Origin: Gymnopilus junonius
Lineage: Eukaryota; Basidiomycota; Agaricomycetes; Agaricales; Galerinaceae
Length of the DNA: 15,271 bases
Direction of reading: 5' to 3'
Assembly: GCA_015501075.1 (NCBI GenBank)
Contig: JADNYJ010000714.1
Span: 1-15,271, forward strand
Part shown: piece after piece, positions 7,287 through 15,271 of the stretch
How the letters are laid out: every line of letters starts with the position of its first letter
Numbering within the stretch: the stretch's first letter is position 1
Notes under the pieces: generated by a model
What the model was told of the DNA's origin: nothing
The model's database searches: none
What the model saw: the letters and a program-made list of their open reading frames with translations, nothing else
Program-made: the position numbers and the translations under genes

Positions 7287-8539
7287 ATGTCTCTCCTGGT
7301 CCTATCTGCTCCTGATGTGGATGCCATTGTATCGACTCTCTCTCCAGAGGATTTGCAATTATTAATGGCTAAAGTGTTTTTTCGACTCTCAAACCCGCTA
7401 TGGAACACATCGATATCTATGCCTCCCCGAATTGTCTTTCCCACTGCAAATCACACAGCGCTCTTTATGCCGGCGCGGATCGGGCCTCCTTCTCTTACGA
7501 GTAGTGATGCCTCGACCCAAGGCTCTTCCAATCAAGAACTCGGTGATACTGCTATTAAAGTCGTCTGCGTGCCCAAAAACGCTGACCCTCGTGGACTGCC
7601 TGGGACGACACTGGTGTTGGATGAAGCAACTGGAGGAATAAGGGCAGTCGTCCAATGCCAGAAAGCTGACCGCCCTCAGAAATGCTGCTGGTGAGCTGCA
7701 CTTGTTGACAAAAATCTCCAATTTTTTGCGTTAACACCTGGAGTATAGCTTCTTTGCTTTCCACTAGCCTGGTCGGTCCTTCAAATCCTTTAACTGTGGT
7801 CTCCTTTGGTGCTGGGCAGCAAATTGATGCACACTTGGATCTTCACATTCGTCATTTTCCATCCATTAGCCAGTGCACTATCGTCAATCGCACCCTCAAT
7901 GACCGCACGAGGTCCCTTGGAGACAAATTAACTACACGATTTCCTCATGTGAAGGTCAAGTTACTGTCTTCGTCTTCCGATGATCAAGAGGCTACAGTTA
8001 CCATTCGGGAGGCGGTCCAAAAAGCTGATATCGTTATTTGTGCTACCTCTTCAACCTTGCCATTATTCCCTTCCTCGTGGGTCAAGACCGGTACCCATGT
8101 CATTTTAATAGGAAGCTACAAGCCTTCAATGCGAGAGGTTGACAGAGCTCTTGTACTCAGATCCTTGAGCCACCAAGTGCCAGAACCCACAGCCATTCAA
8201 CTCTCTACGAAATCAAGCCTGCTGGTGGATTCGCGAGAAGCGTGTCTCCTTGAAGCTGGTGAACTTATCGACGCCCAAATCACCTCGGAACAAATGTCAG
8301 AATTGGGTGAATCGATTCCAAAGGATGAAAAGGGGGACCTGAATATGGAAGCTTATCGTCGACTCCTCTCAATTGCCCGAAATCCGCCTACAGTAATAGA
8401 TGACTATGAAGGTCCCATTACATTGTTCAAGTCAGTGGGAATTGGGTTGCAAGATGTGGCGATAGCAGGTGCCGTCGTCGATAAGGCCTTATCTCTAGGA
8501 AAAAAGATAGGCACACAAATTGAGGATTATGACACCTAG
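7287..8539 (+). CDS. Ornithine cyclodeaminase / mu-crystallin family protein, one frame break
   Basis: An NAD(P)-dependent family that includes ornithine cyclodeaminase (ornithine to proline plus ammonia), ketimine reductase/mu-crystallin and related enzymes; the substrate here cannot be told. The chosen ATG gives MSLLVLSAPDVDAIVSTLSP, a typical family start. Exon 1 (7287-7690) continues through GTTLVLDEATGGIRAVV and NARKLTALRNAA. Intron 7691-7748 (58 nt, GTGAGC...TATAG). Exon 2 (7749-8539) carries the dinucleotide-binding motif SFGAGQQ (about residues 153-159), VNRTLNDR, ADIVICATSS and GTHVILIGSY, and ends ITLFKSVGIGLQDVAIAGAV. The predicted length is about 397 aa. One base is extra at 7652-7653 (cc): GIRAVV is in one frame and NARKLTALRNAA directly follows in the next. 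That leaves no room for an intron, so this is a true frameshift or a sequence error. It converges with the hydrolase gene 211 bases away. Confidence 0.88.
7691..7748 (+). other. Intron of the cyclodeaminase-like gene
   Basis: 58 nt, GTGAGC donor and GTATAG acceptor. Splicing joins the RNAA end to ASLLSTSLVGPS in phase 1, matching the family's continuous helix before the nucleotide-binding fold. Confidence 0.75.
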
Positions 8540-8750
8540 TGAGGACATTCGAGTACTGTTGTGAAAGTATCGCATTCTGATTTCTATCGATAGGTGACGA
8601 CTGTTGTACAATCATATATATAATCGTGTTACAAGGAGTCCGGTTGTTCGAAAACTGTGCTTTGAACACACGAGTAGAAATGGGTATACTCATAAGAAAC
8701 TGGAAATTCGTATTCTATACTTACAAGAAGTCGACATCGCCAGGAGGTCT

Positions 8751-9823
8751 TCAGAGATCGTTACGTGTCTTGAGGTGATTGAGCCACTCGACCGCTTCTT
8801 CTGCCCAGTCCTCGCCTTCGCCGCTGCAAAGTGCCCAGTTAAGACTGATGTGATTATGGCCTTTAGCAATAATCCTCGTGAGGCTTTCGCCGGTCCTCTG
8901 CCTAACCTCATCATGGAAGAGTCGCCCAGCGTCAATCAGCCACTCGGGTTCCTTCTCGCCCTCGACCATCAACATCTTAGGCAAGCTTTCGAGGACAGGT
9001 TTGGGGAGACGGCGGTACAGATGAAGGGGGTCGTTTGCTTTGGCTGCCTCCAGAGAACCCCAATACTGTAAGTGTACTGGCGTTGACTCCCATTCCGTTG
9101 TCATAGCCGAGAGGTCATAAGGAGGTGATTCTAGGATCGCAGCGAAGATCTTCGAACGAAGCTCGTCCTCTTTTGTGAGGATGTTTGGGTGGAATAGCAT
9201 AGTAGCTATATGGGCTGCTCCTGCAGAATGGCCCATCACAGCGATGGCATTGGTATCAGGCGAAGGAGATCCGTCAGAGGCGAGATTTTCTGGGTTCTTG
9301 ACGACCCAGCGAACTGCGTCGCGGACGTCCTCAGCTGGGCCAGGGAAGGTAACATTCGGAACCAAACGATAATCTGGAATGACCACAATATACCCACGGC
9401 GGGCATAGAACGCGCCGACGCATGCGTAGACGAGTCCAAAGGATTTGGGTGAAATATTGCGTTCTCCTGTGTTAAACCCGCCTCCGTAGATAAAGAACAG
9501 AATCGGTGTTTTCTCGAATGTTGGTGTCAATGGATAGTAAATATCCAACTGATATTCCATTATGAGCCTTGCTATTTCATCCAAGCTTTAGAATTACGGA
9601 ATACCTGATGTCGATCTGTAGGCCCATACTGAAATGTTTTTACAGGTATTTCACGAATGAAGTTCTTCCTGGCCTTCAATAAGGGAGCAAAAGCGGTGAC
9701 GGCTATCAAAATCGCCAACCAAAAATGTCAAACAGGACAGGGATCTATCAAGACAAATAACCACCCACTAGGGTCAATAACTTTGGGGATTTGTCTATCT
9801 TTGAACTGAGCGATGATATCCAT
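8751..9823 (-). CDS. Alpha/beta hydrolase fold esterase-like protein, 316 aa
   Basis: Three exons: 9823-9769, 9702-9605 and 9548-8751, separated by introns of 66 and 56 nt (9768-9703, GTGGGT...GATAG; 9604-9549, GTATTC...TCAG). All joins keep frame and give a continuous N-terminus: MDIIAQFKDRQIPKVIDPT, VTAFAPLLKARKNF, TFQYGPTDRHQ, LDIYYP. The long open frame also starts at an internal ATG (9584), but those first 12 residues are intron. Motifs: oxyanion-hole IYGGGF (residues 71-76, Tyr in place of the usual His of HGGG), DYRLVP (110-115), nucleophile GHSAG (157-161, Ser159), and a C-terminal GHNHIS (281-286) for the histidine. The acid position reads GEKEPEW (248-254), so it may be Glu in place of Asp. 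No signal peptide; probably intracellular. Substrate unknown; carboxylesterase or kynurenine formamidase-like activity are both possible. The gene is intact. Confidence 0.88.
9549..9604 (-). other. Intron 2 of the alpha/beta hydrolase gene
   Basis: 56 nt, GTATTC to ATATCAG. Splicing joins PTDRHQ to LDIYYP, the common order in this fungal family. Without splicing, the frame opens at a false start at 9584. Confidence 0.7.
9703..9768 (-). other. Intron 1 of the alpha/beta hydrolase gene
   Basis: 66 nt, GTGGGT to GATAG, with TTTGAC as branch candidate. It removes an in-frame TGA and joins KVIDP to TVTAFAP. Confidence 0.65.
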
Positions 9824-10338
9824 AGTTTATGATATCGGATGGTGTGACGATGGTGGCTGAAAGGAAGTCAAGGGCCGCGAGGAACTGGCATGGCTGGTGA
9901 TGGTGATAGACTCTGTATTTAGAAGCTTCGATTGAATGGATATGGGTCAGGTGCTGCCACCCAAAAAGTTACACACGCGGACCGTTAAATGGACTGGACT
10001 AATAACACTTTTATCTCTGCCTTGATTCTCATTTATCTGTCCAAAAGCGCTACAACTGAATGAAGAGTACATGCGCCACAAACCCGCAACTGAGCACTTC
10101 CGTAGTCGATCCGGAAGTGATGGTATCGGGAGAATGAGATGGCCTATCAGGTCTTGACTACATAAATTCCGTGTATTTGGTTTGAACGCTATCGGTATAT
10201 GAAAGCTGAGATGCATTGGTCGACATGGTCCAGAGAAATACGTTGGATTTTCTCCGAGCAAGGTAGCGAGTAAAGCTGGACGAGAATGCAGGCGCACCAG
10301 AGGCGGTATCAATGCAGAAGCATCATCTCTCACAAAGT
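9824..10338. other. Upstream region of the hydrolase gene; no supported gene
   Basis: The first 120 bases should contain the hydrolase promoter. A minus-strand open frame covers 10333-9947 (128 aa), but its composition is unremarkable, it shows no motif, and it overlaps the expected promoter and 5' UTR. I treat it as chance. Confidence 0.45.
9914..9921 (-). promoter_or_regulatory. TATA-like motif for the hydrolase gene
   Basis: On the minus strand it reads TAAATACA, about 95 bases upstream of the ATG at 9823. This is a weak call, based on composition and distance. Confidence 0.25.
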
Positions 10339-10650
10339 CTAAATCCCATGTTCGTTGAGTGCGAAATTAAACTCGATGTCGTCGTTTACACGTAACCACT
10401 GAAAACCATCCCTGCCAATGACTTCCAGTTCAGATTTTAGTGTGGTGTCAAGGGAAAGCCAGCTTTGAATTATGGTAGCGTCGATATCAACCTGACGCAA
10501 GGCGGGAAAGCGTCCGGGCTGAGGAAGTATTTTATCGAGTTGAGACCACTGGGAGGTATCTGTAGAGCAACGGCAGTCTGTTCGATGATTTGATTTGAGG
10601 AAATGAAGGTCGACAGGGAGGATTTGAATGAAGATGAAACCATGTCCCAT
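10339..10650 (-). pseudogene. Possible C-terminal remnant of an F-box/LRR-type protein
   Basis: A 103-aa open frame. Its middle reads WSQLDKILPQPGRFPALRQV then DIDATI, followed by FQWLRVNDDIEFNFALNEHG and a stop. The pattern W-x-x-LD-x-x-L-x-x-P-x-(R)F-x-x-LR-x-V is common near the C-terminus of the large, unstable F-box-like families of Agaricomycetes. No F-box or leucine-rich N-terminal exon is visible upstream, so this would be a fragment. The assignment rests on a loose pattern and could be wrong; it may also be a chance open frame. Confidence 0.35.
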
Positions 10651-11539
10651 CTTTCATATACTGTGGGCCAGCGACAGTTATTTTGATAAGAGAATGACGA
10701 AACGCAATGTAAATAATGGAGAATGAGGGGAATAACTTTATCTCATAGATTTTATCCTTTGTACATTTGAGCTCTACTATGCGCGTTGCTATGGTTGTCC
10801 AAAAGTGAGCTGAGTCGCCGTGTTAGGTGGTCCTTGGAGGAAGATAGTTCGACGTAGTGAAAGATATATCCCTGGCACATACCATGGCCATGGAGAAAAT
10901 GGCATGTCAGTGAACATGCCTTCAAGGACTTGTTGCGCCTCAATATCCCCAGAAAACTTCGATGATTTCGACAGGAATTATCGGATAGGCTGACATCCCG
11001 GGTATGATTATCGTAAGTTGTGCGACTTTTACCAGCTCCTCTTTAGATGGTCGGACTCCAAGTATGGTGGCCGAACAGGAACAGATTTAGTGAAGATAAA
11101 TGTTTTCGTATAATCGAACTTGAAGCAAACTTGAAAAGAAGATGAGAGCTCCGATTAGAGATCCAAGTTTTTCCCGCGGTCCTGAGCAAATTCAACTCCT
11201 CACAGAAATAACGACAAATAATCACTATATATCGCACAAACAAACGAACAAAAGTCGACAAGCTACCTATTAAATATATTGTACAAAACCTCCAAAGTAG
11301 TAAAGCGTAACAAAATTCAACAGCTAAGCTAGAGTATGGGCATGATGAATGGGTCGCGAGCGCTGTTTCCAAGATGGCCAAGGACTGAGATGTAGGTGGA
11401 TATGTATACAGATAATGTGGATGGAGGGTTGATGGGGAGTAGATATATGGCCTCCGGGAATCATGATAAGAAAGGATAAGATCAAATCTATAGTGGGGTC
11501 TCAAAGATGATCCTTAGAGGATATCCTCACGCTTGCGCT
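10651..11539. other. Intergenic region and 3' flank of the fungalysin gene
   Basis: The side near 11539 should contain the 3' UTR of the fungalysin gene. An AT-rich stretch at 11260-11290 (taaatatattgtacaaaacc) could be near the polyadenylation site. The 153-aa minus-strand open frame at 11504-11043 is rich in Ser, Tyr, Leu and Ile and has no family resemblance; it most likely reads UTR and spacer. I see no gene here. Confidence 0.5.
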
Positions 11540-14279
11540 TCAGTTTTGGCAAGCCAAAGGAACAGCGTATCCCTGCAGGGAACCAGGTTAGTCACAATAT
11601 TCCGACATGGATAGAAAATAAGGCACGTACGTTAGTCCTGACTCCTCCACCCCAAGGTGTACGATTGCGAACAGTCGCGTCCTGACCCAAGCCACGAGCA
11701 GCAAATCCATCCCACAACTCGCAGAAGTTCTCGCCACCAGTAAGGACTTGATCAGCCTGGATGATAGCATCGCGGGCGTCGAAGAACGAAGGTCGGCAGG
11801 TTTGGAGCTTCATGCCATTGATCACGAGCCTAAATTCATGTTGTTCATCAGCTGCCAGTCCGAAATTTGAGGATTTATATGAAACATACTGCACGATCAG
11901 CGAGTTACCATGCCTGGGAACGAGAGAGGCCTTCTTGTCCTCACGGTAGAAGTGATCAGTGGGAACAGTTCCGTCCTCAAGAGGAGCAGGAGGGAAGAGA
12001 TCGTGAGAGAAACCGTGCTTCTCGATAAGCTTGTTGGCGACAACCCAAAGGATCTCAGCCCAGACTTCACCAATGGCGTGGACACCCCAGTATCCAGGCT
12101 TATCAAGAGTCTTATACGTCGACGGATTGACGGTCTCGTTCTAGTAAGATGAGCGACGTGTCAGGCAAATCCGATGATACGTAAAGCATGACACAATGAA
12201 CATACCAAAGAGTAGGGATAATTCCTGATGCCTTGTTCACGATTAGCAGCCCAAGAACCCATGGCGTAATCAGAGTAGTTCCTGTTGCTACGAATGGTAG
12301 TAGCAAGGAAATCACCCCAACCCTCACCCATTCCACCAGCCTCACCCCATCCAAGGCAACCAGAGTTGGCAGGGCCACCGGTAAGACGTGTGCTCAAACC
12401 GTGGCTCAACTCGTGAATGACAATGCCGGCTTCAAGGTCGCCATCACGGTAAGGAAGGGCAGTGTTCCAGAGGTACATGCGCATGCGGCCATTGGAACCA
12501 TCAGGAGGGGTCATGAAATTAGCATTGTTGAAACCGGAACCGTCTTGAGCATTGGCAATGACAGCGTCGTTCTGGGCTCCACCTCGGCCAAAGTTGTACT
12601 GTTGGAAGTTACCTGAGACTTCGTCGAAGCCGTAACGATAGTACAGGTCGTGAACCAAGTTAGTGGTGTAGAACAACTGGGCAATAGTAGTGTTGATGTA
12701 CTTCTGGGCCTCATCCATAGCATCGGGTCTCTCGGTCTCCTGGGGGTCATATGTGTAGTGGAAGCTCCTGTCATTGCCAGCATCTGGGCGGTAGTTGGAA
12801 ATGAACGCGTTCTGACCCTCCCAGTTCTCCTGGGCGAAGACCTAACGAATATAAGAGTAAATACGAAAACTTGGTTCAACGGTTGATGAACATACGTTGT
12901 TACCCCAAGTGGTAGTGGTGTTCCTATAGAACTCCTTCTGTGGCACCGCACCCTTGAAGCTTGGGTCGTTGGCAAAAGGAACGGAATGCCAGCCAATAGG
13001 GGAGGCCAATACGTCGTAGTTCTCCTTTTCAATGGAGCGGTTGCCAACGGAAGGATCGTTGATACCCCATTTGAAAACGTTGTAAGTGGCAGGAGCAACC
13101 TGAGGTGGTTTGGGGACAGGTGCATCGGAAGCCCAATCCACCACGGAGATAATCTGGTGAGGAGCTGAGGCAGAAACGGCTGCCTCATACCAGTTGTCCT
13201 GCATCTCGACTTCGAACTATAGAAACAACCCATTAGTTCAAGGAAAAACACTATTGGGAATTAGATGAACCTTCCACACGAGGTGTAACTCTGTCATGTC
13301 ACCAGCTTTGTTAGGAACTTGGATATATGCCAACTTGGCTTTGACAGGATTGACAGAGTCGGGAACATTGTCAACAGTAAACTCAACGGAATGTTCGCCC
13401 AAAGAAGGAGCGAAATGGCTGGTAGGAGTGATGATCATGGAATCCCTGTGGTGTTCAAATCGGTCGGTGATATCCAAGGCAAGTTTGGGGTCTGGGGTGG
13501 CAGTCGCCATGAACTTCAAAAGAGCAGGGCGGAAGTCAGCAATATCTTCAGAGAAGTGGTGCTCCGCAAGCTCAACAGGAGCACAATTGCTTTCAAGCAG
13601 GTGTTGTAGCTCGTGAGTAGCCTCGTCTGATCGTGAAGCCTGAGCCATGATGATTTGCTCCGAGTCGACGACGTTAGCACGTTGGAGGTTGGTGAAAGAT
13701 TGGAACAATTGGTCACAGGCTTCTTGCCTTGGGTCACGCAGAGTGTTGATAGCAGGGTTGGAGAAAGGCTCAGGCGCAATCCCGTTGAAGAACTGTTAAT
13801 GGAAATGAGGTCACACGACAGAATACTTGTCATCCGATCAAAAAACATACTGAGTTGCCGTAGGAGAGAACCATTCCATCCTTGATGTTGATGTTCATAT
13901 CACCGTCTGCAACCTCAAGACCATTGACTAGCTGGCGAACATAGACGTGGGTGACGCCAGTGTTCTTGTCGGTGTAAGAGTCAGAACGGATCTTGTATGA
14001 CGAGCCAGTCGCCGCTTGGCCTATTAAAACGTCCTCTACAAATATACGAGCGATATCCAGGGGGTCCATTGAGGCATCCTGCGGGGTGAACCCATTGGTG
14101 GTGACCTGGAAAGGACTTGATCGGAAGACGGCATGGGGATGCTCTGGACCAAAGCCAAGAGACTTGCGTCGGTAGCCTACCCGACCTTCATCCTGGGCTG
14201 AAGGCGCAACCTGGCGGTGGCCATAGACATAGCCAGCGAGGCTCGCAATGACGAGCGACGCTGTGAAGAAGCAGCGCAT
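11540..14279 (-). CDS. Fungalysin, secreted M36 zinc metalloprotease, 796 aa
   Basis: Extracellular metalloendopeptidase, made as a zymogen, used by fungi to digest external protein. Seven exons: 14279-13851, 13792-13271, 13216-12896, 12841-12206, 12140-11890, 11829-11631 and 11572-11540. Introns are 54-65 nt with GTATGT, GTTCAT or GTACGT donors; all joins keep frame. Start at [20 protein letters not shown], a signal peptide (about 1-20). The propeptide follows, including [20 protein letters not shown] and SYGNS (to about residue 355); the mature enzyme probably begins near [13 protein letters not shown] (about 359). The zinc site HELSH lies at about residues 567-571, with the third ligand Glu in [12 protein letters not shown] (about 597), 30 residues after the first His as in known fungalysins. 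The C-terminal helical part includes [16 protein letters not shown] and [20 protein letters not shown]. The protein ends [18 protein letters not shown]. No lesion was found. Confidence 0.95.
11573..11630 (-). other. Intron 6 of the fungalysin gene
   Basis: 58 nt, donor GTACGT, branch GACTAAC, acceptor CCTGCAG. It joins GGGVRTN to the ten-residue last exon [10 protein letters not shown]. Confidence 0.8.
11830..11889 (-). other. Intron 5 of the fungalysin gene
   Basis: 60 nt, donor GTATGT, acceptor ATTTAG, phase 2. It joins HGNSLIVQ to LVINGMKLQ. Confidence 0.8.
12141..12205 (-). other. Intron 4 of the fungalysin gene
   Basis: 65 nt, donor GTATGT, acceptor TTACTAG, phase 0. It joins NYPYSL to [10 protein letters not shown]. 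Confidence 0.8.
12842..12895 (-). other. Intron 3 of the fungalysin gene
   Basis: 54 nt, donor GTATGT, acceptor TCGTTAG, phase 0. It joins TTTWGNN to VFAQENW. Confidence 0.8.
13217..13270 (-). other. Intron 2 of the fungalysin gene
   Basis: 54 nt, donor GTTCAT (non-typical after GT), branch AACTAATG, acceptor TCTATAG, phase 0. It joins LHLVWK to FEVEMQDNW. Confidence 0.75.
13793..13850 (-). other. Intron 1 of the fungalysin gene
   Basis: 58 nt, donor GTATGT, branch candidate TGTGACC, acceptor TTAACAG, phase 0. It joins VLSYGNS to [10 protein letters not shown]. Confidence 0.8.
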
Positions 14280-14450
14280 TGTAATAGTGGGTCCCAAGGA
14301 AAGAAATTGGCCTAATACAGTTCAGATAATGAAATCCCCTGTGGAATACGGTGGCGAAAGAAAGATACGGGAAGAATGGCGGTATAGGAACAAGCCCCGT
14401 TGCCAGAGCTTGGTGCTGCGGGGAAAGGATAACGCTCAGGTGCTATAAGC

Positions 14451-14456
14451 CGATAA
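14451..14456 (+). promoter_or_regulatory. GATA-factor type site upstream of fungalysin
   Basis: CGATAA fits the HGATAR consensus of fungal nitrogen regulators (AreA/NIT2 family). It lies about 170 bases upstream of the start codon of a secreted protease, a gene class often under nitrogen control. A six-base match is weak alone; a second site lies at 14745-14750. Confidence 0.3.
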
Positions 14457-14744
14457 GAAGTTTGACCGTGTTTGGCAACGGTGGCTGCAGGGCGGAATGA
14501 CTCAATTCTTCTCTTTCGTCAAGAATCCCACATCCACCGCAATCCTCCGTCATCCTTTATCGCTTTCCGTGTATTCCGTGCACCGTGTAGCTCTATTATT
14601 GACTGTTGAGAAAGGAGTTGCACTCCCTTTGCATCCAGTCTCAGTCGTTCTACTTCTGACTTATTAATAGTTACATGGGAAGCGTCACCTGGACGCGTCA
14701 GTCTTTTGATGGGAAAACTCGTCTGCCAGCTCATCAACAGTCAC

Positions 14745-14750
14745 AGATAA
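14745..14750 (+). promoter_or_regulatory. Second GATA-factor type site upstream of fungalysin
   Basis: AGATAA followed by G, about 470 bases upstream of the fungalysin ATG. It is the same class of site as 14451-14456 and low in information by itself. Confidence 0.25.
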
Positions 14751-15271
14751 GGAACCCCAAAATGTGGCTTCGCGAACTTGAAAATGGTGCGATTACCAAA
14801 TTAAATTAAAGGATCAACACGAGTTAAGCGCCCACTGACTGCACCTCTTCACAGCTCCAAGGGGCATGTTATGACGAGCTCACGAAAACTGGTCAAAAGT
14901 TATTTCATTCACACCTCTGAGCACAAGTATTTTGGAACGGTCTTGTTTTTCACGCGATTTTCCCGCGTCGTTTGGCACCCATTCATGAACACGCGGAAAA
15001 CGCATGGCCGGATTTGGGGGGGGAAGACGCCCCAAAATTCCAATGCGCGAGGCAGGCTATCTCTTAAGCGTTGCATTGCCTCAGGAATTGCTCCCCGCGG
15101 CCATGCATTGCTATCGGCACACGTAATATAAGATACGCAGAGTACGTTTCGTCCTTTTGACGTTGCTGCGTTGAATACCTTCACACTATAACATCCTTTG
15201 GCCATCATCCAGACAGAAATTAAATATGATTCATCGATCATATAACGGCAAACGAATACATACTACACACA

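Larger units (their letters stand above)
14280..15271. other. Upstream region of the fungalysin gene; no supported gene
   Basis: Nearly 1 kb with no convincing exon. On the minus strand a TTATAG motif at about 14443-14449 is a possible core promoter element about 165 bases before the ATG. Two GATA-type sites occur (14451-14456 and 14745-14750). A run of seven G lies at 15016-15022. The open frames at 14737-14519 and 15241-14909 on the minus strand and 14871-15131 on the plus strand show no recognisable motif. Confidence 0.45.

Noticed and set aside
9236..9439. Open frames on both strands inside the hydrolase gene
   Set aside because: They are shadows of the hydrolase exon, whose frame contains GHSAG and the other motifs.
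9947..10333. Minus-strand open frame of 128 aa
   Set aside because: No recognisable motif; it lies in the expected upstream region of the hydrolase gene.
11043..11504. Minus-strand open frame of 153 aa
   Set aside because: It begins just after the fungalysin stop and most likely reads 3' UTR; composition is low in complexity and no domain is visible.
12511..13251. Minus-strand open frame of 246 aa
   Set aside because: It is an out-of-frame shadow of fungalysin exons 3 and 4, rich in Ser, Thr, Pro and Arg, and reads straight through an intron.
14909..15241. Minus-strand open frame of 110 aa near the right edge
   Set aside because: No motif, no splice pattern, and an antisense frame is open over much of the same length; most likely chance.
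1..15271. CRISPR arrays, tRNA or rRNA genes, bacterial operons or phage genes
   Set aside because: No regularly spaced repeats, no tRNA-like cloverleaf or rRNA sequence was noticed, and spliced eukaryotic genes dominate.

Overview
The window looks like nuclear DNA from a mushroom-forming basidiomycete (Agaricomycetes). Genes are broken by many short introns of about 50-76 nt with GTANGT-type donors, CTRAY branch points and YAG acceptors. The gene content also fits: a fungalysin (M36) protease, mpaB-type oxygenase copies, a fungal alpha/beta hydrolase and AT-hook protein. All family names come from reading translated exons by eye; no database search was possible.

Left third (1-5.3 kb): a graveyard of damaged genes on the minus strand. 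Position 1-380 is the 5' end of an mpaB/rubber-oxygenase-like gene with an in-frame stop and a frameshift. Position 766-1662 is the C-terminal two thirds of a second tandem mpaB-like gene, with frame breaks and no recognisable N-terminus. A 361-bp MITE-like element (1916-2276) has 23-bp terminal inverted repeats flanked by TA. Two related, degenerate copies of a gene family I cannot name follow (2548-3832 and 4481-5240). They share one intron position but carry indels relative to each other, and the second also appears internally deleted.

Middle (5.4-8.6 kb, plus strand): an AT-hook DNA-binding protein gene with four exons, including a 30-nt microexon, and an acidic C-terminus. It is followed by an ornithine cyclodeaminase/mu-crystallin-like gene. 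Both read well but need single-base frame corrections at short homopolymers: two in the first and one in the second. These are either real lesions or assembly errors.

Right part (8.7-14.3 kb, minus strand): two intact intron-containing genes. One is a 316-aa alpha/beta hydrolase with three exons, convergent with the cyclodeaminase gene. The other is a 796-aa secreted fungalysin with seven exons, a signal peptide, a propeptide and an HELSH zinc site. A small remnant that may come from an F-box/LRR-type family lies between them. The last kilobase is the upstream region of the fungalysin and holds no gene I can support.

The intact genes suggest no single pathway: a secreted protease, an intracellular esterase-like enzyme, an NAD(P)-dependent amino-acid enzyme and a chromatin protein. 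The most notable features are the lesion-rich left side, the MITE, and the unnamed duplicated family.
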